Numbered from the stretch's first letter, positions 55,568 to 64,000 are shown. The stretch: DNA of 64,000 bases from Anaerofustis stercorihominis (GCF_024623185.1 NZ_JANJZK010000001.1:276644-340643); one strand, 5' to 3'. The notes: generated from the letters alone by a model not told the origin. A program made the numbers and translations.

Positions 55568-56616
55568 TTAGATATTCTTTCTTCGATCCTTTCCAATATG
55601 AAAGAAGCAATTTCTTCGCTTTTAACGCTTTTTACTTTTTCTCCCTTTTCAAAAAAGACCGCATTTCCGTCTCCGCAGGCAACTCCCATGTCCGCTTCTT
55701 TTGCTTCTCCCGGACCGTTTACCGCACAGCCCATGACCGCTACGGTAATAGGTTCCTTTATGTGTCTTGTTTTTTCCTTTATCTCTTTTACTATAGACAG
55801 CGTATCTGTTTTACATCTTCCGCATGTAGGGCATGATACCACCCTTACGCCTTCATCTAAAAGCCCCAGGCTTATTAGTATCTCTCTGCCGACTATGACT
55901 TCGTCTCTGCTGTCTCCCGTTAAGGAAACTCTTATTGTATCTCCGATACCGTCTTTTAAAAGACTTCCTAGCCCAATGCTCGAACGGACTATGCCTCCAA
56001 GCTCCGCACCAGCCTCCGTAACTCCCAAATGAAGGGGATAAGAGTATTTTTCTCTGAAGAGCCTATTTGCGTCTATTGTAGTTACTACATCGCTTGATTT
56101 AATAGACAATACGATATTGTCGTATCCGAATTCGTTGAAGTAAGAAATGCTCCTGTAGGCACTTTCAACCAAGGCTTCCGGGGTAGGGTGACCATACTTT
56201 TCAAGCAGATCTTTTTCGAGACTGCCCGAGTTTACACCTATCCTAACGGGTATGTCGTAGTCTTTAAGGCATTTTACGACTTCCCTTACTCTTTCTTTGC
56301 CTCCGATATTCCCGGGGTTTATCCTGACCTTATGAACACCGTTTTTTATCGCTTCTATAGCTACTTTGTAGTCGAAATGGATATCCGCTACAAAAGGTAT
56401 GTTTGTATTTTTTACTATCTTCGGTATGACTTTTGCGGCTTCCATATTAGGTATGGTGCCCCTTATTATGTCACATCCCAGCATTTCCAGTTCGTTTATT
56501 TCATCTATTATAGCTTTATGATCCGTCGGAGGAAGCTTGAGCATCGACTGCACCATTATAGGGTTTCCGCCTCCGATAACCTTGTTACCGATTTTTACTA
56601 CGTTTGTTTTTTTCAT
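55564..56616 (-). CDS. ispG: 4-hydroxy-3-methylbut-2-enyl-diphosphate synthase
   Basis: 350 residues, the short Gram-positive form. [4Fe-4S] ligands: CPTCGRC near 265 and the C-terminal GCAVNGPGEAKEADMG. Second-last step of the MEP isoprenoid route, which feeds undecaprenol via UppS. RBS AGGAG; ten bases after rseP. Its usual neighbour dxr is absent from this cluster. Confidence 0.96.
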   Translation of the reverse strand: MKKTNVVKIGNKVIGGGNPIMVQSMLKLPPTDHKAIIDEINELEMLGCDIIRGTIPNMEAAKVIPKIVKNTNIPFVADIHFDYKVAIEAIKNGVHKVRINPGNIGGKERVREVVKCLKDYDIPVRIGVNSGSLEKDLLEKYGHPTPEALVESAYRSISYFNEFGYDNIVLSIKSSDVVTTIDANRLFREKYSYPLHLGVTEAGAELGGIVRSSIGLGSLLKDGIGDTIRVSLTGDSRDEVIVGREILISLGLLDEGVRVVSCPTCGRCKTDTLSIVKEIKEKTRHIKEPITVAVMGCAVNGPGEAKEADMGVACGDGNAVFFEKGEKVKSVKSEEIASFILERIEERISK

Positions 56617-56626
56617 TTTATAACTC

Positions 56627-57649
56627 CTAGAAAAGTTTTATTACATCCTGTACCGCAACGAATACCGCGAATGCCATCAATAATACAAATCCCACGAAGT
56701 GTATCATGCCTTCTTTTTCTCTGTTGATAGGGGAGCCTTTTATCATTTCTATAAAGCAGAACAATATCCTGCTCCCGTCCAAAGCGGGTATGGGAAGTAA
56801 ATTGAATATACCTATGTTTATTGCAAGCAGAGCGGTTATGTTCAGTAAAATACTGAACCCTGCACCCACAGCTTCGTTTATTACTCCCGCAACTCCTATG
56901 GGACCCGACAGCTGATTTATGCCTATGGCGCCTCTGATCAGGTCTATTAAGGCTTTGAACGTAACATATATATAAGTCCCGAAGGCTTTAACGGAACTCT
57001 TTACAGTGCCTATAAAGCTCTTTGAATAGGTAGGGTTTATACCTACTTTGTATGAATTAGATGCACTGTCCAGCTTGGGTGTTACCGTAGTATCCTTTAA
57101 TTCTCCGTTTTCTGTCTTATAAGTGACCTTTAATTCTTTTCCCTTTGAAGAGTTTATGGTGTTCGATATATCTTCCCATTTTGTTATTTGGGTATCGTTT
57201 ATCTTTACGAAAGTGTCGCCTTCTCTAAGCCCCGCGCTATATGCGGGATTATTTTCAAGTACCCTTCCTATTGTCGTGGTGGGTTCCGTCCCCATTATCC
57301 CGTATACTGCCATCAATATTATGATAGCGGATAAAAGGTTCATTCCCGCACCTGCCGCAAAAACGAGTATCCTTTTAAAAGGGGAGATAGAGTTTAGGCT
57401 GCCTTCTCCCGTTTCTTCTTCGTCTTCATCTTCGCCGTACATCTTGCAGTAGCCGCCGATAGGCAGAAGCCTAAGGGAATAAAGGGTGTCGTCTTTTCCT
57501 TTTTTCTTAAAAATAAGTGGTCCCATCCCGATAGAAAATTCTTCCACGATGACACCACATTTCTTTGCCACGATGAAGTGACCGAATTCATGAGTTGATA
57601 TTAGTACTCCGAATATTAACAGAGTATATATTATAGTTGATAAGCTCAA
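56627..57649 (-). CDS. rseP: Site-2 intramembrane metalloprotease RseP/RasP
   Basis: 340 residues, TTG start after AGGAGAG. Zn motif HEFGH at about 20-24, a PDZ domain (about 120-200) and the second Zn motif in NLLPIPALDGSRI near 278. Cuts membrane-bound anti-sigma factors or signal peptides. Co-located with cdsA upstream and ispG downstream as in other Firmicutes. Confidence 0.96.
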   Translation of the reverse strand: MSLSTIIYTLLIFGVLISTHEFGHFIVAKKCGVIVEEFSIGMGPLIFKKKGKDDTLYSLRLLPIGGYCKMYGEDEDEEETGEGSLNSISPFKRILVFAAGAGMNLLSAIIILMAVYGIMGTEPTTTIGRVLENNPAYSAGLREGDTFVKINDTQITKWEDISNTINSSKGKELKVTYKTENGELKDTTVTPKLDSASNSYKVGINPTYSKSFIGTVKSSVKAFGTYIYVTFKALIDLIRGAIGINQLSGPIGVAGVINEAVGAGFSILLNITALLAINIGIFNLLPIPALDGSRILFCFIEMIKGSPINREKEGMIHFVGFVLLMAFAVFVAVQDVIKLF

Positions 57650-57661
57650 ATTTTTTCTCTC

Positions 57662-58483
57662 CTAAAAAGTAAACATATTCAGCACGATGTATACATAGAA
57701 AAATGTTCCCGCCAAAGAAAATAGTGTGCCGTCTATTCTGTCCAGGACTCCTCCGTGACCGGGGATTATCCAGCCGTAGTCTTTGACGTCGAATTTCCTT
57801 TTTACCATGGAAGCCGTAAGGTCTCCGAACTGGCTCAGTATACTATTTATTGTTGCCATTATTATACAGTCTATTAAAGAAATGTCAATAATATTATAAT
57901 TTATGAATATAAAATGTAATATTATTCCCGCCAAAATACCGAAAACAAGCCCTGCGATACTTCCTTCTATGCTTTTCTTGGGGCTTATCTTAGGGCATAA
58001 TTTATGTTTACCGAACTTTATACCAAACAGGTATGCAAAAGAATCGGTAGCAATGGTTATGACTTCTGCAAAAATAATAAGTGCAAGTCCCTCTGCATTG
58101 TTCATTTTACTTAACATCAGTACCATAAATGAAAGGATAAGAGAAATGTATATCAGACCGAATATAGAGTATATCGTCGTATCCGCGTCAAATTTCTTGT
58201 CCAGTATATTTATCATCGATATAAGTATGATCATTATAGGTATGGAAGGTATCACCAAATTGAAATCCTTCATAGCGAATATCAAAAGCAGTGTACCCGA
58301 TAATATATATATTATCTTGGATAAATCAAGGTGTTTCCCGTTATCATCTATAACGTTTATATATTCGTACAGCGACATTATATTTAAAAAGAATGCAAGT
58401 ACGAAAAACGCCTTGTTACCTATTATTATAGCTATGATCAAAAGTAAAATCATTATAAGGGAACTTATTAATCTTTTTGCCAA
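57662..58483 (-). CDS. cdsA: Phosphatidate cytidylyltransferase
   Basis: 273 residues, eight or so transmembrane helices. The signature VKRKFDVKDYGWIIPGHGGVLDRIDG near the C-terminus is diagnostic; it makes CDP-diacylglycerol for phospholipids. TTG start with a weak ribosome binding site GGTGA, directly behind the uppS stop, so translation is likely coupled. Confidence 0.96.
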   Translation of the reverse strand: MAKRLISSLIMILLLIIAIIIGNKAFFVLAFFLNIMSLYEYINVIDDNGKHLDLSKIIYILSGTLLLIFAMKDFNLVIPSIPIMIILISMINILDKKFDADTTIYSIFGLIYISLILSFMVLMLSKMNNAEGLALIIFAEVITIATDSFAYLFGIKFGKHKLCPKISPKKSIEGSIAGLVFGILAGIILHFIFINYNIIDISLIDCIIMATINSILSQFGDLTASMVKRKFDVKDYGWIIPGHGGVLDRIDGTLFSLAGTFFYVYIVLNMFTF

Positions 58484-58484
58484 T

Positions 58485-59201
58485 TTATTTCACCAATCCT
58501 CCAAATCTTCTTTCTTTATGCTGGAAAGAGTAAATGGCTTTATGTAATTCTTCTTTAGTAAAATCAGGCCAGAGCGTATCGCAGAAATAAAGTTCGCTGT
58601 AAGCTATCTGCCATAATAAGAAATTGCTTATCCTTATATCTCCGCCCGTCCTTATGAGTAAATCCACTTCCGTGTTATCACTATTATATAAATATTTACT
58701 AAATAATTCTTCGTCTAAATCGCAAGCGTCAATTCCCTCTTTTATAATTTCTTTTGCTGCATTTACGATTTCTTTTCTTCCACCATAATTAAGGGCAATA
58801 TGAACATTGAGACCGCTGCCGTTTTTTGTCCTCTCGATAGTGTCGTTCATACTTAGTCTGGTCTTTTCCGGCATAGAGCTTATGTCTCCGATAAAGTCCA
58901 TTTTGACATTTTCCTTTATTAGGTCGTCGGTTTCTTTATTTAAATATTCCACTACCAAGTTCATGATAGTCGTTACCTCGTCCTTTGGTCTCTTCCAGTT
59001 TTCGGTGGAAAAGGCATAAAGTGTGAGGTGTTTTATATTTAAATCATTTACTGCTCTTATTATGTCTTTGACCGTCTTAGCTCCGAATTTATGTCCGAAA
59101 CTCCTTATTTTGCCCTTTTGTTTTGCCCATCTGCCGTTACCGTCCATGATAATGGCAAGATGGGTTGGCATATTGTCTTTATCCAGTTTTATGTTATTCA
59201 T
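58485..59201 (-). CDS. uppS: Isoprenyl transferase (undecaprenyl diphosphate synthase)
   Basis: 238 residues. MPTHLAIIMDGNGRWA, YAFSTENWKRP and RTGGDIRISNFLLWQIAYSE are the family motifs. Makes undecaprenyl diphosphate from FPP and IPP in the cytosol, the carrier that the glycan operon needs. Between frr and cdsA as in most Firmicutes. Confidence 0.97.
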   Translation of the reverse strand: MNNIKLDKDNMPTHLAIIMDGNGRWAKQKGKIRSFGHKFGAKTVKDIIRAVNDLNIKHLTLYAFSTENWKRPKDEVTTIMNLVVEYLNKETDDLIKENVKMDFIGDISSMPEKTRLSMNDTIERTKNGSGLNVHIALNYGGRKEIVNAAKEIIKEGIDACDLDEELFSKYLYNSDNTEVDLLIRTGGDIRISNFLLWQIAYSELYFCDTLWPDFTKEELHKAIYSFQHKERRFGGLVK

Positions 59202-59236
59202 ATTTTTTATCCTTATAACTATATTAAGAGAGTAAA

Positions 59237-59794
59237 TTAAATAGTCGTGATTTCTTTTTCTTTGTCTTTGATTTTTTTATCTACTTCTTTGATATAGTCA
59301 TTGGTTAGTTTCTGCATTTCATCTTCTGCATCTTTAAGGCTGTCTTCTGTAAGTTCACCCTTTTTTTGTTCGTCTTTTAGAGTTTGAATAGTATGTCTTC
59401 TTATATTCCTTACCGCTACTTTTGCGTTTTCGCCTTCTTTTTGTGCAAGCTTAACCAGTTCTTTTCTTCTTTCTTCCGTTAACTGAGGGATAACGAGTCT
59501 TATGACTTTCCCGTCGTTTGAAGGATTAAGTCCGAGATCCGAACTCATTATGGCTTTTTCTATAAGTCCCAGAGCCGATTGGTCCCAAGGCTGAACCGTA
59601 AGTGTTCTCGGTTCCGGAGCGGATATGCTTGCCATTTGGTTTACGGGGGTAGGGGTTCCGTAATAATCTACCATTATCCTGTCTAACATCTTTGGGTTTG
59701 CTCTTCCGGCTCTTAGAGCATTTAAATTTGCTTGAAGGTTTTCAACTGCTTTTACCATTTTTTCTTTAGCTTGATTTTGTACTTCTTTACTCAT
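59237..59794 (-). CDS. frr: Ribosome recycling factor
   Basis: 185 residues, standard length. LRAGRANPKMLDRIMVDYYG, APEPRTLTVQPWD and NIRRHTIQTLKDEQKKGELTEDS are conserved. Splits post-termination ribosomes with EF-G. 13 bases after pyrH, RBS AGGAGA. Confidence 0.98.
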   Translation of the reverse strand: MSKEVQNQAKEKMVKAVENLQANLNALRAGRANPKMLDRIMVDYYGTPTPVNQMASISAPEPRTLTVQPWDQSALGLIEKAIMSSDLGLNPSNDGKVIRLVIPQLTEERRKELVKLAQKEGENAKVAVRNIRRHTIQTLKDEQKKGELTEDSLKDAEDEMQKLTNDYIKEVDKKIKDKEKEITTI

Positions 59795-59807
59795 ATCATC
59801 TTCTCCT

Positions 59808-60512
59808 TTATTTTATTATTGTTCCTATTTTCTCTCCGCATACAACTTTTTCGATATTTTCAGGAGGATCTATTGCAAATATCAATAACGGTATATCGTT
59901 ATCCATACAAAGTGAAGCCGCCGTAGAGTCGATCACTTTAAGTCCCTGATCTAAAATATCAAGGTAAGTAAGCTCGTCGTATTTTATCGCGTCATCGTGT
60001 TCGTTAGGGTCTTTATTGTATACTCCGTCGATGTTCTTTGCCGATAATATAGCTTCCGCTTCTATTTCCGCAGCTCTTAGTGAAGCCGCAGTATCGGTAG
60101 AGAAGAATGGATTTCCCGTACCTGAAGCAAATATAACTATCCTTCCTTTTTCAAGATGTCTGATAGCTCTTCTTCTTATGTAGCTTTCCGATATCTGTCT
60201 CATTTCGATGGCACTTTGTACCCTTACTTGAAGGTCTAATTGTTCAAGGCTGTCCTGAAGTGCAAGAGCGTTCATTACGGTCGCGAGCATACCGATATAA
60301 TCTGCTGTCGCTCTGTCCATGCCTTCACCGGTCCTTCCTCTCCAGAAGTTTCCGCCTCCTACTACGATAGCTATTTCAACGCCCATGTCATGACATTTTT
60401 TTATGTGTTTGCTGATGTTATTTATAACCTGTGTGTTAAGCCCGAATTTGTTATCTCCGGCAAGAGCTTCGCCGCTTACTTTTAATATAATCCTCTTGTA
60501 CTTTGGTTCCAT
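59808..60512 (-). CDS. pyrH: Uridylate kinase
   Basis: 234 residues. [32 protein letters not shown] motif in two parts and [16 protein letters not shown]; phosphorylates UMP to UDP. RBS AGGAG about eight bases before ATG. Separated from tsf by a terminator, so it likely has its own promoter or is fed by readthrough. Confidence 0.98.
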   Translation of the reverse strand: MEPKYKRIILKVSGEALAGDNKFGLNTQVINNISKHIKKCHDMGVEIAIVVGGGNFWRGRTGEGMDRATADYIGMLATVMNALALQDSLEQLDLQVRVQSAIEMRQISESYIRRRAIRHLEKGRIVIFASGTGNPFFSTDTAASLRAAEIEAEAILSAKNIDGVYNKDPNEHDDAIKYDELTYLDILDQGLKVIDSTAASLCMDNDIPLLIFAIDPPENIEKVVCGEKIGTIIK

Positions 60513-60577
60513 AAAATACTCCTATCTATATTAAGTTATTCTTTATATATAATACAATAAATACTTAAATAAAACAA

Positions 60578-60614
60578 CAAAAAAAGAACACAACTAAAGT
60601 TTAATTGTGTTCTT
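60578..60614 (-). terminator. tsf terminator
   Basis: On the minus strand AAGAACACAA pairs with TTGTGTTCTT followed by T-rich sequence. Confidence 0.88.
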
Positions 60615-60623
60615 CAAGTCTTA

Positions 60624-61547
60624 TTATTCACCTAATTGTTTTTGGATTTCTTCCGCGAAGTTTTCTTCTTTCTTTTCTAAACCTTCGCCTGTTTCAAAAC
60701 GTACGAATTTGTTGATTTTGATGTTGGCGCCTGTTTCTTTGTTTACTTTTTGAATATATTGTTCAACCGTTAAATCAGAATCCTGAACGTAACCTTGGTC
60801 TAATAAACAAACTTCTTTAAGTTCTTTTTTTAGTCTTCCGATAATCATTTTTTCGATGATATTGTCAGGTTTTTCAGGGTTTTCTGTTTTAGCTTGGTGA
60901 AGTAAGATTTCTTTTTCTGAATTTATATAATCTTCGGGAACTTCTGCGTCTGAAACGTATTTAGGGTTCATAGCCGCTACTTGCATAGCTATGTTTCTAA
61001 GACAAGCTTTTACTTCATCGTCTACTTTATCACAGCTTGCTTCAACCAAAGCGCCGATTTTTCCGTTTCCGTGGATATATGAAGCGATGCATCCGTCAGA
61101 TACGACTTTCTTAAATCTTCTGATGTTTAAGTTTTCACCGATAACTGCGATTTTTTCGTTCAATGCTTCTTTTACTGATTTTCCTGCTTCTTTTAACCAG
61201 CCTTCCGATAAGAATTTTTCTACATCATCGGTTTCTGTTTCCATAGCTTGGTCAGCAACGTCTTTAACGAAGTTTTGGAAATCGTCGTTTTTAGCAACGA
61301 AGTCCGTTTCAGAGTTTACTTCAACGATACTTGCAGTCTTGCCGTCTTCTTTAACGCTGATTTTTACAGCGCCTTCAGCGGCAATTCTTCCTGCTTTTTT
61401 GCTTGCTGCAGCAAGTCCTTTTTCTCTTAAATATACGATGGCTTTTTCGATGTCACCTGCGGTTTCAACCAATGCTTTTTTGCAGTCCATCATGCCAACG
61501 CCTGTTTTTTCTCTAAGTTCTTTAATAAGTTTAGTTGTAATTGCCAT
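60624..61547 (-). CDS. tsf: Elongation factor Ts
   Basis: 307 residues. N-terminal UBA-like domain with TGVGMMDCKKALVE, core with SETDFVAKNDDF, and the C-terminal half. Exchanges GDP for GTP on EF-Tu. 20 bases after rpsB; the two form one operon. Confidence 0.98.
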   Translation of the reverse strand: MAITTKLIKELREKTGVGMMDCKKALVETAGDIEKAIVYLREKGLAAASKKAGRIAAEGAVKISVKEDGKTASIVEVNSETDFVAKNDDFQNFVKDVADQAMETETDDVEKFLSEGWLKEAGKSVKEALNEKIAVIGENLNIRRFKKVVSDGCIASYIHGNGKIGALVEASCDKVDDEVKACLRNIAMQVAAMNPKYVSDAEVPEDYINSEKEILLHQAKTENPEKPDNIIEKMIIGRLKKELKEVCLLDQGYVQDSDLTVEQYIQKVNKETGANIKINKFVRFETGEGLEKKEENFAEEIQKQLGE

Positions 61548-61567
61548 AATTATATCCCCTTATATTT

Positions 61568-62299
61568 TTATTCGTTAGCTTCTGTATCAGCTTCTGCTGA
61601 AGCTTCTTCCATTTGTTCGCCTTGTTTTCCTTCTAAAATAGCGTTAGCCATTGTTGAAGCGATCAATGATACGGCTCTGATAGCATCGTCATTTCCCGGT
61701 ATCGGGTAGTCGATTTCGTCAGGGTCGCAGTTTGTATCAACGATAGCAACGATAGGAATATTAAGCTTTTTAGCTTCAGCTATAGCAATTCTTTCTTTCT
61801 TAGGGTCGATTACGAATAATGCTGATGGAAGTTTTTCCATGTGTTTGATACCGCCTAAGAATTTTTCAAGTTTATCTCTTTGGTTTTTAAGTAAAATAAC
61901 TTCTTTTTTAGGAAGGACATCAAATGTTCCGTCTTGTTCCATTTCGTTTAATTCATGAAGTCTTTTAATTCTTTTTGAAATTGTTTGGAAGTTTGTCAGT
62001 GTACCACCTAACCATCTTTGGTTGATGAAGTGACTTCCGCATTTTGTAGCTTCTGTTTTAACAGCATCCTGAGCTTGTTTTTTTGTTCCGATGAATAAGA
62101 TTTCTCCGCCTTCTTCAGCGATACTTCTTACGAATTTACAAGCGTCATCCACTAAACCTACGGTTTGCTGTAAGTCGATGATGTAGATACCGTTTCTTTC
62201 CGTGAAGATGAATTTTTTCATCTTAGGGTTCCATCTTCTTGTTTGATGTCCGAATTGAACACCTGCTTCTAATAATTGTTTCATTTGAATGTAACTCAT
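61568..62299 (-). CDS. rpsB: 30S ribosomal protein S2
   Basis: 243 residues. [22 protein letters not shown] and [18 protein letters not shown] are hallmarks; an acidic C-terminal tail follows. Assembled late onto the small subunit with S1. RBS AGGAGG eleven bases before ATG, preceded by its promoter and about 90 bases of untranslated leader. Confidence 0.99.
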   Translation of the reverse strand: MSYIQMKQLLEAGVQFGHQTRRWNPKMKKFIFTERNGIYIIDLQQTVGLVDDACKFVRSIAEEGGEILFIGTKKQAQDAVKTEATKCGSHFINQRWLGGTLTNFQTISKRIKRLHELNEMEQDGTFDVLPKKEVILLKNQRDKLEKFLGGIKHMEKLPSALFVIDPKKERIAIAEAKKLNIPIVAIVDTNCDPDEIDYPIPGNDDAIRAVSLIASTMANAILEGKQGEQMEEASAEADTEANE

Positions 62300-62396
62300 T
62301 CTTTTTCCTCCTTGGTTTTTCCTTGACGTGCTTTATTCTCACCTTTCGGCACCAAAGAATTTCAGGCACATCTGTGATTTTTTGTTAACCTTGTAT

Positions 62397-62425
62397 ATAA
62401 TAGCATAAGAAAATTTTATATTCAA
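62397..62425 (-). promoter_or_regulatory. rpsB promoter
   Basis: Minus strand TTGAAT (62425-62420), 17-base spacer, TATTAT (62402-62397). The leader from 62396 to 62300 contains a short CACAGATGTG palindrome and GGTG-rich sequence but no structure I can name. Confidence 0.75.
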
Positions 62426-62601
62426 GGAATTTTTAATATTTTTTACCAAAAAACCTTTATTTATCAAGGTTTTCAAATGTTTTTGCTTTTATTTATCTTA
62501 GTTATTATATTTGCTCTTTTATTATATTTTAAATCAAGTGAAATTTTATGATATGCTTTAATGAAAAATTTCTTATAAAAGATATATAAAGTATAAATTT
62601 T

Positions 62602-62810
62602 GTTTTACGCACCTCTTAGAAGTGCGACGAAAAATGCAAAAACAAAAAAGATAGTTGTTATGTTTCAATCCCCGCACCCCGTGTGGGGTGCGCCCCCGAC
62701 TTTACAGCATTTTCATGCTGAACTTTTAGTTTCAATCCACGCACCTTCTGCGAGGTGCGACTTATTAGTAAAAGCATTTGAAATAGTATTGTCAGTTTCA
62801 ATCCGCACAT
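62602..62810 (-). CRISPR. Decayed type I-C-like CRISPR relic (three spacers), reverse orientation
   Basis: Four repeats read on the minus strand. The best (62729-62761, 33 bases) reads GTCGCACC...GTGCGTGGATTGAAAC, close to the array at 63767. Another at 62662-62700 has about six extra bases; that at 62602-62628 has lost part of its 3' segment; the one from 62795 keeps only the GATTGAAAC end. Spacer-like segments: 62629-62661 (33), 62701-62728 (28) and 62762-62794 (33). Decay at every unit suggests an inactive remnant. Confidence 0.75.
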
Positions 62811-63060
62811 CATAACACATTGGTACAACTATTTATTATTTAGCAATGTTTTTTTCTTAATTACATTTCAATTTATATACAACATGATATTATTGATGGG
62901 ACCTCACAATTATTAATTATAAATATAGAGTTTTATTGCAATATTAAAAACCAAATGCGAGCAGTATCTATTAAATATGTAACTTTTCACGACTTAATAA
63001 CATGCCGCCGATATGATATGCGAACGTAACTTTTGCATCCTTTTTAGCAACTGCTTCAGC
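62811..63060. other. Non-coding region between CRISPR relic and small membrane gene
   Basis: About 250 bases of AT-rich DNA with no supportable ORF; contains a GC-richer patch near 63000-63040 but no motif I recognise. Confidence 0.6.
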
Positions 63061-63113
63061 CTCCGCGGCTTGAGCGGAGATTTTTTCGTCCTTTTTTATC
63101 TTTAAAAAAGGAC
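63061..63113. repeat. Structured element: two hairpins around GATTTTTT
   Basis: CTCCGC (63061-63066) with GCGGAG (63074-63079); GATTTTTT (63079-63086); then GTCCTTTTTTA (63088-63098) with TAAAAAAGGAC (63103-63113), a perfect 11-bp stem with a TCTT loop. The layout GATTTTTT, one base, 11-bp stem is the same as at 637-675. It sits at the 3' end of the minus-strand gene at 63124. Confidence 0.55.
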
Positions 63114-63123
63114 ATATTACCTT

Positions 63124-63462
63124 TTACTTATCCGTCCTGCGTAAAAATTCAAAGAATGCAAATATAATGGATATGACCGTAAGAACTGCAACTATCAATT
63201 CCGATACGTTATTCGCATATTCCGCGCTTGCGGGGCTGATAACGCCCAAAATCAAAAAATATGTACACCACACGCCCCCCTGTGCCAATAGAAACAAAAC
63301 GATGTATTTAAGTATATTTGAAATTTTCTCTAAAATCCTCTTGGTTGCTTCTATTTTTTCTTGTGTATAAGACTTTATTATTTTTGACTTTATTGCTCCT
63401 CCTATAAAACCTATTGTGATACCGACGGAAACAGCCAAGCTTAGATTAAAAAGTATGTTCAT
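63124..63462 (-). CDS. Small membrane protein with about three helices, unknown function
   Basis: 112 residues. Hydrophobic helices at about 5-27, 50-72 and 88-107, with a Lys-rich amphipathic stretch (IKSYTQEKIEATKRILEKIS) between the first two. No signal peptide cleavage site or catalytic motif is visible. Weak ribosome binding site. It lies between the CRISPR relic and the intact array. I do not recognise the family; a membrane-active defence or stress protein is possible but unsupported. Confidence 0.6.
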   Translation of the reverse strand: MNILFNLSLAVSVGITIGFIGGAIKSKIIKSYTQEKIEATKRILEKISNILKYIVLFLLAQGGVWCTYFLILGVISPASAEYANNVSELIVAVLTVISIIFAFFEFLRRTDK

Positions 63463-63766
63463 ATGATTTCTTCTTTCGTTTTTTCTTATTCTACCACATT
63501 TTGTTGAAAAGCTTTTATATATTTAAAGCATTAATATTATAAGTCTTAAAATTTTTTATTGTTCACAATTATTTGCATTGTCGAAATATGAAAAATAATG
63601 TATAATATAACTAAGTTATAATACTTAAGGAAGAAGAGCTGCGAACCCTAAGCTCACATTTTTTAATAATTTGTAAATCCTTTTAAATAGCGGGGTTAAA
63701 AAAAGTAATTTTAAATATTATATTTTATCAAGTGTCTGTAATAGGCTATTTGAAAGGATTTGTAGA
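63463..63766 (+). promoter_or_regulatory. CRISPR leader region
   Basis: 304 non-coding bases ahead of the array. TTGTCG (63578-63583), 17-base spacer and TATAAT (63601-63606) give a promoter pointing into the array; GCTGCGAACCCTAAGC (63639-63654) resembles the segment near the start of type I-C leaders as I know them. The last 100 bases before the first repeat are AT-rich. Confidence 0.55.
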
Positions 63767-63999
63767 GTCGCACCTCGTAAGGGGTGCGTGGATTGAAACT
63801 GATTTTTATGAGTAAATTGCTCCATAGGGTCCAGTCGCACCTCGTAAGGGGTGCGTGGATTGAAACTGTAAGAACATGGGAGAGGAACAGTAACGACAAG
63901 TCGCACCTCGTAAGGGGTGCGTGGATTGAAACGTGTCGGGGTCTTTTGTTAATCTTCCTATTAAAAGTCGCACCTCGTAAGGGGTGCGTGGATTAAAAA
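63767..63999 (+). CRISPR. Type I-C-like CRISPR array, four repeats and three spacers
   Basis: 33-base repeats at 63767-63799, 63834-63866, 63900-63932 and 63967-63999. Each starts GTCGCACC, contains TCGTAAGGGGTGC and ends GGATTGAAAC, the class seen with subtype I-C. The last repeat ends GGATTAAAAA, degenerate, as expected of the leader-distal repeat, so the array probably ends here. Spacers: 63800-63833 (34), 63867-63899 (33), 63933-63966 (34). No cas gene lies within 64 kb; cas genes may sit beyond the right edge or elsewhere. Confidence 0.95.
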
Positions 64000-64000
64000 A

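Noticed and set aside
57903..58547. 214-codon open frame on the plus strand over cdsA
   Set aside because: cdsA has its C-terminal signature on the minus strand; the plus frame is a shadow of hydrophobic codons.
60991..61578. 195-codon open frame on the plus strand inside tsf
   Set aside because: Antisense to a highly conserved gene; codon bias makes such shadows common here.
62600..62815. Open frame across the CRISPR relic
   Set aside because: Made of degenerate repeats and spacers; no start signal or protein-like composition.
63711..63996. Open frames through the CRISPR array on both strands
   Set aside because: They result from 33-base repeats being a multiple of three; not genes.
1..64000. 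tRNA or rRNA genes, insertion sequences, prophage genes
   Set aside because: I looked for tRNA-like cloverleaf ends, rRNA segments and transposase or integrase motifs and saw none.

Overview
The window comes from an AT-rich, low-GC Gram-positive anaerobe, most likely class Clostridia in the broad Peptostreptococcales/Tissierellales sense. The evidence is the synteny (rpsO-pnp; rpsB-tsf-pyrH-frr-uppS-cdsA-rseP-ispG), YlmC/YmxH- and TepA-type genes next to lysC, an mnmE-mnmG-noc block, surface proteins with MucBP and InlB-type repeats, strong AGGAGG-like ribosome binding sites and frequent GTG/TTG starts. Species cannot be fixed from the sequence alone.

Layout. 1-2.6 kb: the 3' end of homoserine kinase and, on the minus strand, glutamine-dependent NAD synthetase, separated by a hairpin-rich non-coding element. 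2.8-19.1 kb: a long plus-strand glycan operon behind a TTGACA-17-TATACT promoter. It encodes two diamino-sugar nucleotide routes: a PglF/E/D set (UDP-N,N'-diacetylbacillosamine) with the initiating phosphotransferase PglC, and WbpA/B/E/D (UDP-GlcNAc(3NAc)A). It also carries three glycosyltransferases, two Wzy/ligase-like membrane proteins and a Wzx flippase. 19.2-24.0 kb: a compact type IV pilus/type II secretion-like operon (transglutaminase-like lipoprotein, PilC/GspF, four pilin-like proteins, PilT) facing a minus-strand BTAD regulator. 25.6-26.5 kb: pheA. 26.6-32.2 kb: two large repeat-containing surface proteins. 32.3-36.4 kb: mnmE-mnmG-noc. 36.5-38.0 kb: a membrane-anchored polysaccharide deacetylase. 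38.1-43.0 kb: a glucitol-type PTS operon (SorC regulator, GutM, EIIC, EIIBC, EIIA) ending in a homoserine-dehydrogenase-like SAF-domain oxidoreductase.

43.1-47 kb: minus-strand tepA, lysC, ylmC, a DUF3788 gene and dut, with two related GC-rich hairpin repeats. 47-50.5 kb: rpsO (with an apparent structured leader), pnp and uppP. 50.6-54.8 kb: a beta-lactamase-family hydrolase, a secreted beta-helix protein and a GNAT acetyltransferase. 54.8-62.4 kb: the minus-strand housekeeping run from rpsB to a PHP phosphatase. 62.6-64 kb: a decayed CRISPR relic, a small three-helix membrane protein, and a short type I-C-like CRISPR array in the opposite orientation, with no cas genes visible.

The genes are mostly envelope-centred: glycan synthesis and export, an undecaprenol supply (uppS, uppP, cdsA, ispG), surface adhesin-like proteins, a pilus-like machine and cell-wall modification. 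The most unusual points are the two diamino-sugar pathways in one operon, the pilus-like operon with non-canonical pilin-like proteins, two families of short structured repeats, and the paired relic/active orphan CRISPR loci. All functional calls come from reading motifs and context; no database search was run.
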